From Rhizomicrobium palustre (lineage in GTDB: Bacteria > Pseudomonadota > Alphaproteobacteria > Micropepsales > Micropepsaceae), in the NCBI RefSeq assembly GCF_011761565.1, contig NZ_JAASRM010000001.1, positions 1,736,139-1,800,138 on the forward strand: DNA of 64,000 bases, given 5' to 3'. Shown here in pieces: positions 1 through 9,528 of this stretch (position 1 is the stretch's first letter; the number at the start of each line of letters is the position of its first letter). The notes below the pieces were generated by a model. The model saw only the letters and a program-made list of their open reading frames with translations, searched no databases and had not been told where the DNA came from. The position numbers were made by a program, and so were the translations under genes.

Positions 1-1212
1 GTCGGTGATTTGCTCGGCCTCACCCTCAACCACCCGCCCGCCGATGTGCTGGAGCGCTGGGAGGCCTATGCCGCCGCGATTGGCACCTTCCATTGGCAGG
101 CTTTGCTCATCGCCGCGATGACCCTTGGGCTGATCGTGGGGGTGCAGCTGCGTTGGCCGAAGCTTCCCGCTTTTTTAATCGCCATCGCCGCGATTGCGCT
201 CTTCTGCCATGGCCTTTCCGTGCCGGTGGAATCCATCGGTTCGCGCTTTGGCGGCATCCCGCGCATGCTGCCGCCGCCGCATCTGCCGGTGCTGGGTTTT
301 GCCAAAATCCGCGAGCTGTTTCCCGCCGCGCTCACCATAGCATTGCTGGGCGGGATCGAGTCGCTGCTCTCGGCTGTTGTCGCCGATGGCATGACCGGGC
401 GCCGCCACCGCTCCAATGTCGAACTCGTAGCCCAAGGTTTTGCCAATATGGCGAGCGCGGTGATGGGCGGCATTCCGGCGACGGGCGCGATTGCCCGCAC
501 CGCCACCAATATCCGCGCTGGGGCGCGCACACCGGTCTCTGGCATGATTCACGCCGCCGCCGTGCTGGCGATGATGCTCGTCTTGGCGCCGTTCGTTTCC
601 TACATCCCGCTCGCGGGCCTTGCCGCCGTGCTGGTGATCGTGTGCTGGAACATGGCGGAGTTCTCCGCCTTCCGCGCCATTCTCAAAGGCCCGCGCGGTG
701 ATATGGCCTTGCTGCTCATCACCTTCCTCCTCACCGTGCTGGTCGATCTTTCGGTCGCGATCTGCGTCGGCGTGGTTCTCTCGGCGCTGTTCTTCATGCA
801 CCGCATGGCTGAGACGGTAGCGCTGGAAAAATCCATCCCGCTGCTCGCAGCCGATGAAGCCGAGGCTTTGCCTGATGCCGCCAACCGGCTTGAACGCCGC
901 GCGCTGCCGCATGGGGTGGAGGTTTTCCGCCTCAACGGGCCATTCTTCTTTGGCGCCGTGGCGCAATTCGAAGAGGTTCTCTATCGCGCTGGCGGCCGTC
1001 CCCGCGCCATCATCCTGGTGTTGGAAGACGTGCCGCTGATCGATGCTTCGGGCGTGATGATCTTGAAGAAATTCTTGAAGGCGGCGGCGGGCGGCCACAC
1101 CAAGGTGGTGCTGGCTGGCGTGCAGCCGGGCCCGCAAAAAGTGCTGTCTGACATGGGCGTATCTGTCGCCCAGGCCGAAAGCCTCAACGCTGCGCTGGCC
1201 CAGTTTTCCTGA
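1..1212 (+). CDS. SulP family anion transporter with STAS domain (C-terminal part)
   Basis: The reading frame is open from base 1, so this is the 3' part of a gene that begins outside the window. The TTG at base 10 is not a convincing start. About 270 residues of hydrophobic helices are followed by a cytoplasmic STAS domain (roughly bases 905-1200) with the family motif DASG near base 1042. SulP proteins move sulfate, bicarbonate or other anions across the inner membrane, and the STAS domain regulates them. The substrate cannot be told from this fragment. The next genes run in the opposite direction, so nothing is co-transcribed downstream. Confidence 0.88.
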   Translation, partial: VGDLLGLTLNHPPADVLERWEAYAAAIGTFHWQALLIAAMTLGLIVGVQLRWPKLPAFLIAIAAIALFCHGLSVPVESIGSRFGGIPRMLPPPHLPVLGFAKIRELFPAALTIALLGGIESLLSAVVADGMTGRRHRSNVELVAQGFANMASAVMGGIPATGAIARTATNIRAGARTPVSGMIHAAAVLAMMLVLAPFVSYIPLAGLAAVLVIVCWNMAEFSAFRAILKGPRGDMALLLITFLLTVLVDLSVAICVGVVLSALFFMHRMAETVALEKSIPLLAADEAEALPDAANRLERRALPHGVEVFRLNGPFFFGAVAQFEEVLYRAGGRPRAIILVLEDVPLIDASGVMILKKFLKAAAGGHTKVVLAGVQPGPQKVLSDMGVSVAQAESLNAALAQFS

Positions 1213-1293
1213 TCACATATGGCCGGTTAGAAGCCAGATAATGATGATGATCGGGATCGGCACGCCGACCGCGTAAAGAAGACAAGAGCGCAT
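1213..1293 (-). CDS. possible 26-residue single-helix membrane peptide
   Basis: A 26-codon frame starts with ATG at 1293 and ends with TGA directly next to the sulP stop. The peptide has a short polar start, then an almost unbroken hydrophobic run with the block VPIPIIIIIWLL and the tail TGHM. This resembles tiny one-helix membrane proteins. A weak GGA lies about 7 nt before the ATG. No family is assigned. Coding is supported only by composition and position, and it could be chance. Confidence 0.35.
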   Translation of the reverse strand: MRSCLLYAVGVPIPIIIIIWLLTGHM

Positions 1294-1358
1294 GGTGCAT
1301 CCGCATGTTAAGGCGGACACGGAACGGGCGGCTCGGCAGGAAAGTTCCCAGCCAAACA

Positions 1359-1386
1359 AAAGCGCGGCAGTTGCCCGCCGCGCTTT
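1359..1386 (-). terminator. Rho-independent terminator of the M20 peptidase transcript
   Basis: A perfect 10-bp stem, AAAGCGCGGC pairing with GCCGCGCTTT, has an 8-nt loop. Read on the minus strand it is followed by a T-rich tract (TTTTGTTTGG). It lies 24 bp past the stop of the peptidase gene, the usual place for an intrinsic terminator. Confidence 0.75.
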
Positions 1387-1409
1387 CGGTATTGCGAGAC
1401 GCTAAGCCC

Positions 1410-2807
1410 TTATTTCTTGGCGTGATCGGCCAGGATGTCGGCGATGGAGGCGGAAACCTTCTTCGCTGCGCCGATATGCAGGAATTCGTTCGGGCCGTGG
1501 GCGTTGGAGTTGGGGCCGAGGACGCCGGTGACGACGAACTGCGTGCCGGGGAATTTCTCGCCCAGAAGCCCCATGAAGGGGATCGAGCCGCCTTCGCCCA
1601 TGAAAGCCGCGGGCTTGCCGAAATGGGTGCTTGAGGCTTTGGCGAGGCTCTTTTCCAGCCAGGGCGTCAGCGTCGGGGCATTCCAGCCGCCTTGGCCGCG
1701 CTCGGCGTCGAACTCCACCACCGCATCGTAAGGCGGGTTTTCTTCCAGCACCTTCTTCAGGGCGGCGATGGCCTTATCGGCATCCAAGGTCGGCGGCAGG
1801 CGCAGTGACAGCTTGGCGCTGGCATAAGGCAAGAGCACATTGCCCGCGCCTTGAATGGCGGGATAGCCGTCCATGCCGATGACCGAAAGCTGCGGCCGCC
1901 AGGTGCGGTTCAGGATCATGTCTTCATGGGTGGCAGCCATCGGCTTGGTCGAGCCCGCGAAGGGCAGGCGGTCGTAGACAGCGGTGCCGAGGGTTGCTGC
2001 CGCGGCTTTGGCCTGGGCGAGACGGTCCGCCGGGATGTCGACGAAGAAATCGGCGCCCTTCATCGCGCCGCTGGCTTCGTCTTCGATGCGGGAGAGAAGC
2101 TGGCGCAGGATGCGGAAGGCGCCCGGCACGATGCCGCTGGCATCGCCTGAATGCACCCCTTCGGTCAGCACGCGGATGTTGAGGACGCCCGCCGCGATGC
2201 CGCGCAAAGAGGTGGTGAGCCAGAGTTGCTCGTAATTGCCGCAACCGGAATCCAGGCAAACCACCAGATCGATGGCGCCAAGCTGGTCCGACAGGGCGTC
2301 GATGTAATAGGCCAGATCCGGCGAGCCGGATTCTTCGCCCGATTCGATGGTGATCACGCAGCGGGCATGCGGGCTGCCGCTCTCATGCAGCGCCAGAATG
2401 GCCGAGAGCGCCGCGAACATGGCATAGCCGTCATCGGCGCCGCCGCGGCCATAAAGCTTGCCGTCCTTCAGAACCGGGGTCCACGGGCCCATGCCGTCCG
2501 ACCAGCCTTTCATCTCCGGCTGCTTATCCAGATGCCCATAGAGCAGGACATTGCCCGGCGCGGTGCCCGGAATTTCGATCAGAATCAGGGGGGTACGCCC
2601 CTCGGGGCGGATCACTTCCACCTTGGCGCCCGCAACCTTGGCCAGCTTTGCCTTCGCCCAGCCCTCGAACAGCGAAACCGCCTTCTCCATATGCCCATGC
2701 GCCTGCCATTCGGGATCGAAGAGGGGCGATTTGTTCGGGATCAGGATGTAGTCGGAAAGCGTGGGGATGATGTCCTCGTCCCACAGGCGGTCGATGAAGC
2801 TGGTCAT
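1410..2807 (-). CDS. M20 family metallopeptidase (dipeptidase/deacylase type)
   Basis: A 465-residue protein with the M20 two-zinc site. The first motif is GHLDKQPE (H92, D94), followed by GRGGADDGYAM (bridging D near 125), the acidic pair in ESGEESGS (E158/E159), and D186 in CLDSGCG. The C-terminal HGPNE motif supplies a late histidine. The middle third is the small dimerisation domain of this fold. The size and the spacing of motifs fit carnosinase/CNDP-like dipeptidases, which hydrolyse short peptides in the cytoplasm. No signal peptide is present. The ATG overlaps the stop of the PIN toxin gene by 4 bp, so translation is probably coupled to the toxin-antitoxin pair upstream. The exact substrate is unknown. 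Confidence 0.88.
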   Translation of the reverse strand: MTSFIDRLWDEDIIPTLSDYILIPNKSPLFDPEWQAHGHMEKAVSLFEGWAKAKLAKVAGAKVEVIRPEGRTPLILIEIPGTAPGNVLLYGHLDKQPEMKGWSDGMGPWTPVLKDGKLYGRGGADDGYAMFAALSAILALHESGSPHARCVITIESGEESGSPDLAYYIDALSDQLGAIDLVVCLDSGCGNYEQLWLTTSLRGIAAGVLNIRVLTEGVHSGDASGIVPGAFRILRQLLSRIEDEASGAMKGADFFVDIPADRLAQAKAAAATLGTAVYDRLPFAGSTKPMAATHEDMILNRTWRPQLSVIGMDGYPAIQGAGNVLLPYASAKLSLRLPPTLDADKAIAALKKVLEENPPYDAVVEFDAERGQGGWNAPTLTPWLEKSLAKASSTHFGKPAAFMGEGGSIPFMGLLGEKFPGTQFVVTGVLGPNSNAHGPNEFLHIGAAKKVSASIADILADHAKK

Positions 2808-3244
2808 AGGGCTTGGCCTTTGTTGTTGTCCGTCACCGTCCAGGGGCTAAGCAGTCTCAGCCCGAACGGCTCGAATTCGGCGCGATGGCGCGTCACCAAG
2901 CTCAAGCCATGCACCAGCGCGGTAGCGGCGATCAAGCTATTCCGTTCCGGGCGGCGGTGGAGCACCTGCAAACTGGCGGCGCGGCGGGCGGTTTGGCTGT
3001 CGATGGCGAGGATGCGCCCGGCAAAAGCGGGCACCACCTTGGTCTCCAGCCAGAGCCGCAATGGTTGGGCCCGGGCCGATGAACGCTGTTCAAGCGAGAC
3101 CAGACCCATCTCCAGCTCCATCAAAGAGAGGGCGGAGAGGTAGAGATCGGCAGGCGCGACGCTTGCCGCCCATTCGGCGAGGCCTTCATCCACCCTCTCG
3201 CGGCGGCGAAGCTCCGTCACAACATGGGTGTCGAGGAGGAACAT
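2804..3244 (-). CDS. PIN-domain (VapC/FitB-like) toxin, with altered acidic site
   Basis: A 146-residue PIN domain. PIN toxins are Mg-dependent ribonucleases held in check by the antitoxin from the gene just upstream. D5 (in MFLLDTH) and E43 (in SLMELEMG) of the usual acidic quartet are present. In the block that normally reads D-x-LIAATA this protein reads RNSLIAATAL, so N102 replaces the metal-binding Asp. The last acid, usually in an RNxxDF motif, is E123 in HRAEF. Activity may therefore be reduced or lost. The start codon shares one base with the antitoxin stop (TGATG), and the stop overlaps the M20 gene start. Confidence 0.85.
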   Translation of the reverse strand: MFLLDTHVVTELRRRERVDEGLAEWAASVAPADLYLSALSLMELEMGLVSLEQRSSARAQPLRLWLETKVVPAFAGRILAIDSQTARRAASLQVLHRRPERNSLIAATALVHGLSLVTRHRAEFEPFGLRLLSPWTVTDNNKGQAL

Positions 3245-3507
3245 CAGCCAAACTGCGCCGGTTTGATGGGGCTGCCGGGAAGCGTTTCCGCCATGAACTC
3301 CTCCGGCTCCCCCCTCGGCGGGCCCGACTTCTGGTCCAAAAGGGTCAGGATGGAGGTGGCCGAACCACTCTGGGCGCGGAAGGCGGCATAGCTCATCAGG
3401 ACAAAGGCGGGCTCGCCCCGGTCGGTGATGATCACCGGGGCCTCGGCGGCCAGCCGCTTGGCCTTGCCGACATCCTGATTGAATTCGCGGGCGGAGAGCT
3501 TCTGCAT
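3244..3507 (-). CDS. Phd/YefM-family antitoxin
   Basis: An 87-residue protein. Its first half has the Phd/YefM pattern: an N-terminal SAREFNQDVG-like DNA-binding segment, then VIITDRGEPAFVLMSYAAF, the conserved beta-strand block of the family. The second half is a low-complexity tail, the part that typically wraps the toxin. It should bind the adjacent PIN toxin and repress its own promoter. It is the first gene of a three-gene run (antitoxin, toxin, M20 peptidase) whose frames overlap. Confidence 0.85.
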   Translation of the reverse strand: MQKLSAREFNQDVGKAKRLAAEAPVIITDRGEPAFVLMSYAAFRAQSGSATSILTLLDQKSGPPRGEPEEFMAETLPGSPIKPAQFG

Positions 3508-3582
3508 CGCGCTGATTCCAAAGATTGTTCCTACAATACTACATACTTTGCCCTGTGGCGACTGCGGGTTAGTCCGTAATAG

Positions 3583-3598
3583 GTAGTAACGTTGCTAC
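3583..3598. promoter_or_regulatory. palindrome upstream of the antitoxin, possible TA operator
   Basis: The 16-bp near-palindrome GTAGTAACGTTGCTAC lies about 75 bp upstream of the antitoxin ATG. Closer to the gene, on the minus strand, GTAG occurs twice within GTAGTATTGTAG. Repeated GTAG-type half sites before a Phd-type antitoxin fit autoregulation by the TA complex. The role is inferred from position only. Confidence 0.4.
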
Positions 3599-3670
3599 AT
3601 GTGGCCAGATACAGTTCTGGCCCGCGAAACTGGGTCTCGCAGGCCAGTGAACACTGTTCAGTGCTTCCGA

Positions 3671-5926
3671 CTACAGCGAGGCGACCAGCGCCGCGTTGTA
3701 GATCTCGCTCATCTTGGCGCCCAGGGTGACGATCTGGACCGGCTTCTCCAGCCCGACCAGGAATGGCCCCAGCATGGAGGTGCCGCCGACCTGCTGTAAG
3801 AGCTTGGTGGCGATATCCGCCGAATGCACCGCCGGCATGACCAGCACATTGGCCGTGTCGGTCAGGCGGCAGAAGGGATAGAGCTTGAGCTTGTCCCGGC
3901 TGAGGGCCACATCCACCGCCATTTCGCCGTCATACTCAAAGTCCACCTGACGGCGGTCGAGGATGTTCACCGCTTCCACGATGCGCTCCGAGCGCTCATT
4001 GCGGGGGTAACCGAAGGTCGAGGAGGCCAAGAGGGCGACGCGCGGCGTATAGCCGAAATGCTTCGCGACTCTGGCAGATTGTACAGCAATATCAGCCAGT
4101 TGCTCGGAGGTCGGATGTTCGTGCACGCTGGTATCGGCAACGAAGATCACCCGTCCTTTGGCGAAGAGGATCTGCACCCCCATCGGGCGCTGCCCGGTCG
4201 GAGAATCCATCACCTGGCGAACATCGTTCAACGCCGCCGCATAGGCGCGGGTCATGCCCGTCACCATGGCGTCAGCCTCGTCTGCCGCCAGAAGGCTGGC
4301 CGCATAAATATTGCGATCGTTGGTGACCATGCGCACGCAGTCACGATAAAGGGCGCCGCGCCGTTGTAGGCGTTGATACAGCGCCTCAATATAAGGAGCG
4401 GCTTCGGCGGCCGAATGCGGCACCCGGATTTCGAGATCGGCTTCCTCAAGCCCTGCATTCTTGATGGTGGCTTTCACCACTTCCCGGCGGCCAACCAGAA
4501 TGGCCTTGCCGAGACCGGCCTGCTGGAAGGCGGCGGCGGCGCGAACCACGCAAGGCTCCTCACCTTCAGCAAAGACCACCCGCTTGGGATTGGCCCGGAC
4601 GCTGGTGGTGAGGCGGTGGAAGAGGTTGGCGGAAGGATCGAGGCGGGCGGAAAGCTCGGCGCGATAGCGCTCCCCGTCCGGAATGGCGCGGCGCGCCACC
4701 CCCGATTTGATCGCCGCCTCGGACACCGCCGAGGACACCCGCGAAATCAGCCGGGGATCGAAGGGGGAGGGGATGATGTATTCCGGCCCATAGGACGGAC
4801 GGGCGCCGCGATAGGCGGTGGCCACCTCATCGGGCACGTCTTCCCGGGCGAGCGCCGCCAGGGCTTCGGCCGCCGCCACCTTCATGGGCAGGTTGATTTC
4901 CCGCGCCCGCACGTCGAGGGCGCCGCGGAAAATATAAGGGAAACCGAGGACGTTATTGACCTGGTTGGGGTAATCGCTGCGCCCGGTCGCCACGATGGCG
5001 TCGGAGCGGACGGATTTGACCTCTTCCGGGGTGATTTCCGGGTCGGGATTGGCCATGGCGAAAATGATCGGCGCCTTGGCCATGGTTTTCACCATTTCCT
5101 TCGTCACCGCGCCCTTGACCGACAGGCCCAGGAACACGTCGCAATCGACCAGCGCCTCTTCCAGGGTGCGGGCGGTGGTGTCCACCGCATGGGCGCTCTT
5201 CCACTGGTTCATGCCAGAGGTGCGGCCGCGATAGATCACGCCCTTGGAATCGCACAGCACCGCATTGGCGCTGGGCAGGCCCATGGTCTTTAAGAGCTCA
5301 AGGCAGGCGATGCCCGCAGCGCCCGCGCCGTTCACCACTACCTTGATCTCGGAAATCTTGCGGCCGGTGAGCTGCAGCGCATTGATGATGCCCGCCGCGC
5401 AGATAATCGCGGTGCCATGCTGGTCATCGTGAAAGACCGGAATGTCCATCAACTCGCGCAGGCGCTCTTCGATCACAAAGCAATCGGGCGCCTTAATGTC
5501 TTCCAGGTTGATGCCGCCAAAGGTGGGGCCGAGATAACGCACGCAATTGATGAAGGCCTCGACATCGGTGGTATCGACTTCGATATCGATGGCGTCCACA
5601 TCGGCAAAGCGCTTGAAGAGAACGGCCTTGCCCTCCATCACCGGCTTGGAGGCCAGGGGGCCAAGATCGCCCAGGCCCAAAATGGCCGTGCCGTTGGAAA
5701 TCACCGCGACGAGATTGCCCTTGGAGGTATAGTCATAAACCGCCTCCGGGCGTTCAGCGATGGCCCGCACGGGCACCGCCACACCGGGCGAATAGGCAAG
5801 GGCCAGGTCGCGCTGGGTGGCCATCGGCTTGGAGGGGACCACGGCGATCTTGCCGGGCTTGTCGCCGGCATGAAAGGCGAGGGCTTCTTCCTCCGTGAAG
5901 GAGGGGCGGTCGTTCTGTTGTTCCAT
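3671..5926 (-). CDS. maeB: NADP-dependent malic enzyme with phosphotransacetylase-like domain
   Basis: A 751-residue bimodular MaeB-type enzyme that converts malate to pyruvate and CO2 with reduction of NAD(P), supplying pyruvate and NADPH. The N-terminal malic domain includes [19 protein letters not shown] and the [13 protein letters not shown] metal/substrate region. The nucleotide-binding fold carries [16 protein letters not shown]. From about residue 425 a phosphate acetyltransferase-like domain begins ([15 protein letters not shown]); in this family it is regulatory rather than catalytic. The ATG at 5926 is chosen because GGAAGAG lies just before it; a GTG at 5953 in the same frame has no such site. 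The gene is divergent from mutS. Confidence 0.93.
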   Translation of the reverse strand: MEQQNDRPSFTEEEALAFHAGDKPGKIAVVPSKPMATQRDLALAYSPGVAVPVRAIAERPEAVYDYTSKGNLVAVISNGTAILGLGDLGPLASKPVMEGKAVLFKRFADVDAIDIEVDTTDVEAFINCVRYLGPTFGGINLEDIKAPDCFVIEERLRELMDIPVFHDDQHGTAIICAAGIINALQLTGRKISEIKVVVNGAGAAGIACLELLKTMGLPSANAVLCDSKGVIYRGRTSGMNQWKSAHAVDTTARTLEEALVDCDVFLGLSVKGAVTKEMVKTMAKAPIIFAMANPDPEITPEEVKSVRSDAIVATGRSDYPNQVNNVLGFPYIFRGALDVRAREINLPMKVAAAEALAALAREDVPDEVATAYRGARPSYGPEYIIPSPFDPRLISRVSSAVSEAAIKSGVARRAIPDGERYRAELSARLDPSANLFHRLTTSVRANPKRVVFAEGEEPCVVRAAAAFQQAGLGKAILVGRREVVKATIKNAGLEEADLEIRVPHSAAEAAPYIEALYQRLQRRGALYRDCVRMVTNDRNIYAASLLAADEADAMVTGMTRAYAAALNDVRQVMDSPTGQRPMGVQILFAKGRVIFVADTSVHEHPTSEQLADIAVQSARVAKHFGYTPRVALLASSTFGYPRNERSERIVEAVNILDRRQVDFEYDGEMAVDVALSRDKLKLYPFCRLTDTANVLVMPAVHSADIATKLLQQVGGTSMLGPFLVGLEKPVQIVTLGAKMSEIYNAALVASL

Positions 5927-6031
5927 TCTTCTCTTCCGGGGAATCTTGTCCACAGGATATCAGCTTATCGGGGCTTTGTACGTCCATCCCACGCAACGCA
6001 TCTATGCACCTTAGTCTGATAGTTTTCGTCC

Positions 6032-8716
6032 ATGAGCTCCGATAAAACACCCGCCGAAACCGCCGAACCTACGCCCCCCGCATCGTCCCCTGCGGGGCTT
6101 TCAACCGAGGGTGCCACACCCTCGATGGCGCAATTTCTTGAGATCAAGGCGACTCACAGCGAATACCTCCTGTTTTACCGGATGGGGGATTTTTACGAGC
6201 TGTTTTTCGAGGATGCCGCAAAGGCAGCCGAAGCGCTCGATATCGCTCTGACCAAGCGCGGCAAGCATCAGGGTGTCGATATCCCGATGTGCGGCGTGCC
6301 GGTGCATGCCAGCGAACAGTATTTGGAGCGTCTCATCCGCAAAGGCTTTCGCGTCGCGATTTGCGAGCAGATGGAAGACCCGGCTGAGGCGAGAAAGCGC
6401 GGCTCCAAAGCGGTGGTGCGGCGTGAGGTGGTTCGTCTCGTTACCCCTGGCACGTTGACCGAAGAATCCCTGCTCGAGCCTAAGCAATCCAACACGCTCG
6501 CCAGCCTTGGCCGCGCCGGGGGCGAGTTGGCGCTTGCCGCCGCTGAGATGAGCGCGGGTCAGTTCCGCGTTGCAGCCGTCGCGCCGGGAGATCTCGGTGT
6601 AGAGCTGGCGCGTCTCAGCCCGTCAGAGCTGATTGTGCCGGATTCCCTCTTTGCCGATCCCGAGATGGCGTCGGTTCTGAATGCATTGGCCGGTGCAGTC
6701 ACGGTTTTGCCTGCGCTGAAGTTTGAATCCTCCACCGGCGAACGGGCGCTGAAGAGTTTTTATGGCGTCAATGAGCTGGCGGGTTTTGGTGCTTTCTCGC
6801 GCGCGGAAGTCTCGGCGGCGGGCGCGCTGATCGGCTATTTGGAGCTGACGCAGAAAGGCAAGCTGCCTGCGCTGTCGCCGCTCGCCCGCGAAGGCGCGGC
6901 TGCCTATATGGCGATCGATGCTGCCACGCGGCGCAATCTCGAACTGGTGCAGACTTTGGGCGGGGAGCGGCGCGGCAGCTTTCTGCATGCGATTGATCGG
7001 AGCGTGACCGCAGCAGGTGCGCGGTTGCTGGCCGCAAGATTGGCTGCACCGCTTACAGATGTCGCCGCGCTTCAACATCGCCAGGAGTCGGTCGCCCATT
7101 TTCTCAAGGCGCGCGAAACCAATGAGGAATTGCGCGAGAAGCTGCGTGCCGCGCCCGATATCGCGCGCGCGCTGGCGCGTCTGTCGGTGCAGCGTGGCGG
7201 TCCGCGCGATCTTGCGGCTTTACGCGATGGTATTTCGGCGGCGCATGCGGTGCGCGCGCTGGTGCCGCAAGCACCCGGTGAAGCGGGCGATGCGATTGGC
7301 GCGATCCTGGAAGGTCTCGTCGCGCTGTCGCCACTCGCCGATAAGCTCACCCATTTGCTGATCCCTGAGCCGCCGTTTTATGCGCGCGATGGAGGCTTTG
7401 TGCGCCCCGGTGCGCATGCGGCGCTGGATGAAATCCGCTCCTTGCGCGATGAATCGCGCCGCGTCATCGCCACGCTCGAAGCCAAATACCGCGATGAAAC
7501 CGGCACGCCCTTGAAGATCAAGCATAACGGTGTGCTTGGCTATTTCATCGAAGTGACGCCGCAGCATGGCGATAAGCTGATGGCCCAAGGCTATCGCCAT
7601 CGCCAGACCATGGGCGGGGCGGTGCGCTTTTCGACCGATGAGCTTTCCAGCCTCGCCAATCGCATCAGCCAAGCGGGCGATCAGGCGCTGGCGCTTGAGA
7701 AACAGCTCTTCGATGAGATGTGCGCCGATGCCTTGGCCTCGGCACTCCCGCTCTCCAAGATCGCGGAAAGCCTCGCCATATTGGATGTGGCCTCAAGCCT
7801 TGCCGATCTTGCGCGCGTCAAGAACTACACGCGGCCCAAGATCGACAACAGCAAAGCCTTCAGCCTCAAGCGCGCCCGCCATCCTGTGGTGGAAGCCGCT
7901 TTGCTCGCCAGCCACACGCCTTTTGTGCCCAATGATGCCGATCTTTCCAGCGACCGTCGTCTGTGGCTGGTCACTGGTCCGAATATGGCTGGTAAATCGA
8001 CCTTTCTGCGCCAGAACGCGCTGATCGCCATCCTCGCGCAGATGGGCTCTTTCGTGCCCGCGGAATCGGCGCATATCGGCATTGTGGATCGCTTGTTCAG
8101 CCGCGTTGGTGCGGGCGATGATCTTGCCGCCGGCCGTTCAACCTTCATGGTCGAGATGGTGGAGACTGCCGCCATTCTTAATCAGGCTACGGAGAAAAGC
8201 CTCGTCATCCTGGATGAGATCGGGCGCGGCACAGCGACCTTTGACGGTCTCGCCATCGCCTGGGCGACCGCCGAGCATCTTTGCCTCAAGAACAAATCCC
8301 GTGCGCTCTTCGCCACGCATTACCACGAAATGACGGCACTCGCCGAACGCCTGCCTGCCATGGCTTGCGTCACCATGAAGGTGCGCGAGTGGAATGACTC
8401 CATCGTCTTCCTGCATGAAGTCATTCCGGGCGTGGCGGACCGGTCTTATGGTATCCATGTCGCCAAGCTGGCGGGCTTGCCGCAAGCGGTGGTCAGCCGC
8501 GCGGGTGAGGTGCTGAAGGCGCTGGAAGATGGCCGCGAAGGTCATAAGCCGCTCGCCCGTATCGACGATCTGCCGCTCTTCTCCGCCACCGCGCCGGTCA
8601 AAAAAGAGCAAAACGCCGTCGAGGAAGCCCTGCGCGCCATCGATCCCGACGCCCTCACCCCCAAGGCGGCGCTGGAGGCGCTTTACGAGCTGAAAGCCAA
8701 GCTGCCGCTCAATTGA
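6032..8716 (+). CDS. mutS: DNA mismatch repair protein MutS
   Basis: An 894-residue, full-length MutS. The mismatch-recognition motif F-Y-E is in [13 protein letters not shown] near residue 55. Connector, lever and clamp domains follow. The C-terminal ABC ATPase has Walker [11 protein letters not shown], Walker [14 protein letters not shown], and the conserved [10 protein letters not shown]. It binds mispaired bases and recruits MutL. The ATG at 6032 gives a length close to other alphaproteobacterial MutS proteins, although no clear ribosome site precedes it. A later ATG at 6125 would remove a non-conserved leader and cannot be excluded. Confidence 0.96.
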   Translation: MSSDKTPAETAEPTPPASSPAGLSTEGATPSMAQFLEIKATHSEYLLFYRMGDFYELFFEDAAKAAEALDIALTKRGKHQGVDIPMCGVPVHASEQYLERLIRKGFRVAICEQMEDPAEARKRGSKAVVRREVVRLVTPGTLTEESLLEPKQSNTLASLGRAGGELALAAAEMSAGQFRVAAVAPGDLGVELARLSPSELIVPDSLFADPEMASVLNALAGAVTVLPALKFESSTGERALKSFYGVNELAGFGAFSRAEVSAAGALIGYLELTQKGKLPALSPLAREGAAAYMAIDAATRRNLELVQTLGGERRGSFLHAIDRSVTAAGARLLAARLAAPLTDVAALQHRQESVAHFLKARETNEELREKLRAAPDIARALARLSVQRGGPRDLAALRDGISAAHAVRALVPQAPGEAGDAIGAILEGLVALSPLADKLTHLLIPEPPFYARDGGFVRPGAHAALDEIRSLRDESRRVIATLEAKYRDETGTPLKIKHNGVLGYFIEVTPQHGDKLMAQGYRHRQTMGGAVRFSTDELSSLANRISQAGDQALALEKQLFDEMCADALASALPLSKIAESLAILDVASSLADLARVKNYTRPKIDNSKAFSLKRARHPVVEAALLASHTPFVPNDADLSSDRRLWLVTGPNMAGKSTFLRQNALIAILAQMGSFVPAESAHIGIVDRLFSRVGAGDDLAAGRSTFMVEMVETAAILNQATEKSLVILDEIGRGTATFDGLAIAWATAEHLCLKNKSRALFATHYHEMTALAERLPAMACVTMKVREWNDSIVFLHEVIPGVADRSYGIHVAKLAGLPQAVVSRAGEVLKALEDGREGHKPLARIDDLPLFSATAPVKKEQNAVEEALRAIDPDALTPKAALEALYELKAKLPLN

Positions 8717-8740
8717 AAGCAGCTTGCTCCCCGGCTGGGG

Positions 8741-9220
8741 ATGGTGGATTCTCCAGCCATGCCTGCATCCGTGCGCAAATTCCTGGTGGTGGTGGATAAG
8801 ACGGCCGAATCGAAAGTGGCCGTGCGCTTTGCCGCGCGCCGGGCCCAGCATACGGGCGGGCGGGTGTCGCTCCTCTGTGTCGCCCATCCGGTCGATTTCC
8901 AGCAATGGGGCGGGGTGGAAGAGATCATGATGGACGAGGCCCATCAGGAGGCCGAAGCCCGCATTTATGACGCCGCCAAGCTGATCAACGAGCTGACCGG
9001 CATCACCCCGGAACTGATCATCGCCCATGGCGAGGAGACCGAGGTGTTGCTCGACCTCATCGCCAAGGATAGGGCGATCTCCATCCTGGTGGTGGCCTCT
9101 TCGGGCGCCAAAGAGGGGCCGGGGCCGCTGGTCAAGCTCTTCGCCACCAAGATCCAGGCCATCCCGGTCACCATCGTCCCGGGCAATTTGACCGACGAGC
9201 AGGTAGACGAACTCGCCTGA
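8741..9220 (+). CDS. universal stress protein (UspA family)
   Basis: A 159-residue single-domain UspA-fold protein. The first strand is RKFLVVVDKTAESKVAVRFA. A region near residues 85-110 (ITPELIIAHGEETEVLLDLI) precedes the final LVVASSGAKEG turn and a closing strand IPVTIVPG. The glycine-rich turn does not match the classic ATP-binding G-x2-G-x9-G-S/T pattern, so it may not bind ATP. It follows mutS by 24 bp and precedes a small HIG1-like membrane protein and leuC. The start may instead be the ATG at 8759 just before the conserved fold. Confidence 0.85.
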   Translation: MVDSPAMPASVRKFLVVVDKTAESKVAVRFAARRAQHTGGRVSLLCVAHPVDFQQWGGVEEIMMDEAHQEAEARIYDAAKLINELTGITPELIIAHGEETEVLLDLIAKDRAISILVVASSGAKEGPGPLVKLFATKIQAIPVTIVPGNLTDEQVDELA

Positions 9221-9253
9221 CACCCGTTTCCGGACAGGAATCCAGCGGAGGAT

Positions 9254-9454
9254 ATGAAGATGGCTGGCAACATCGCGATCCTGGTCATGCTGGGGATTGT
9301 GGCCGTCATTCTCCTGGGTGGGATCGCGGTTATGGCGCTCGGCGGCGAGGCTTCGGCCAAATGGTCCAACGTCTTGATGCGGTACAGGATTCTCGCCCAG
9401 GCCATAGCCCTGGTTGTGATCGGTCTGGTGGTTTATGTCGCGAGTGGCCGCTGA
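9254..9454 (+). CDS. HIG1-type twin-transmembrane small protein
   Basis: A 66-residue protein with two hydrophobic helices (about residues 5-27 and 46-63). They are joined by a short polar hairpin ending KWSNVLMRYRILAQ, which matches the R-x-R-x-x-x-Q pattern of HIG1-type proteins of alphaproteobacteria. Mitochondrial relatives assist respiratory complex assembly; the bacterial role is not settled. A strong GGAGG site lies directly before the ATG. It sits 33 bp after the Usp gene. Confidence 0.78.
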   Translation: MKMAGNIAILVMLGIVAVILLGGIAVMALGGEASAKWSNVLMRYRILAQAIALVVIGLVVYVASGR

Positions 9455-9528
9455 CGGTGTAAGGGTCTTGCGCTAAAGGCCGCTCTGGTGTTGTTAGGCC
9501 CCCTGTTTGACGGGAAAGGCCGCCTTCT

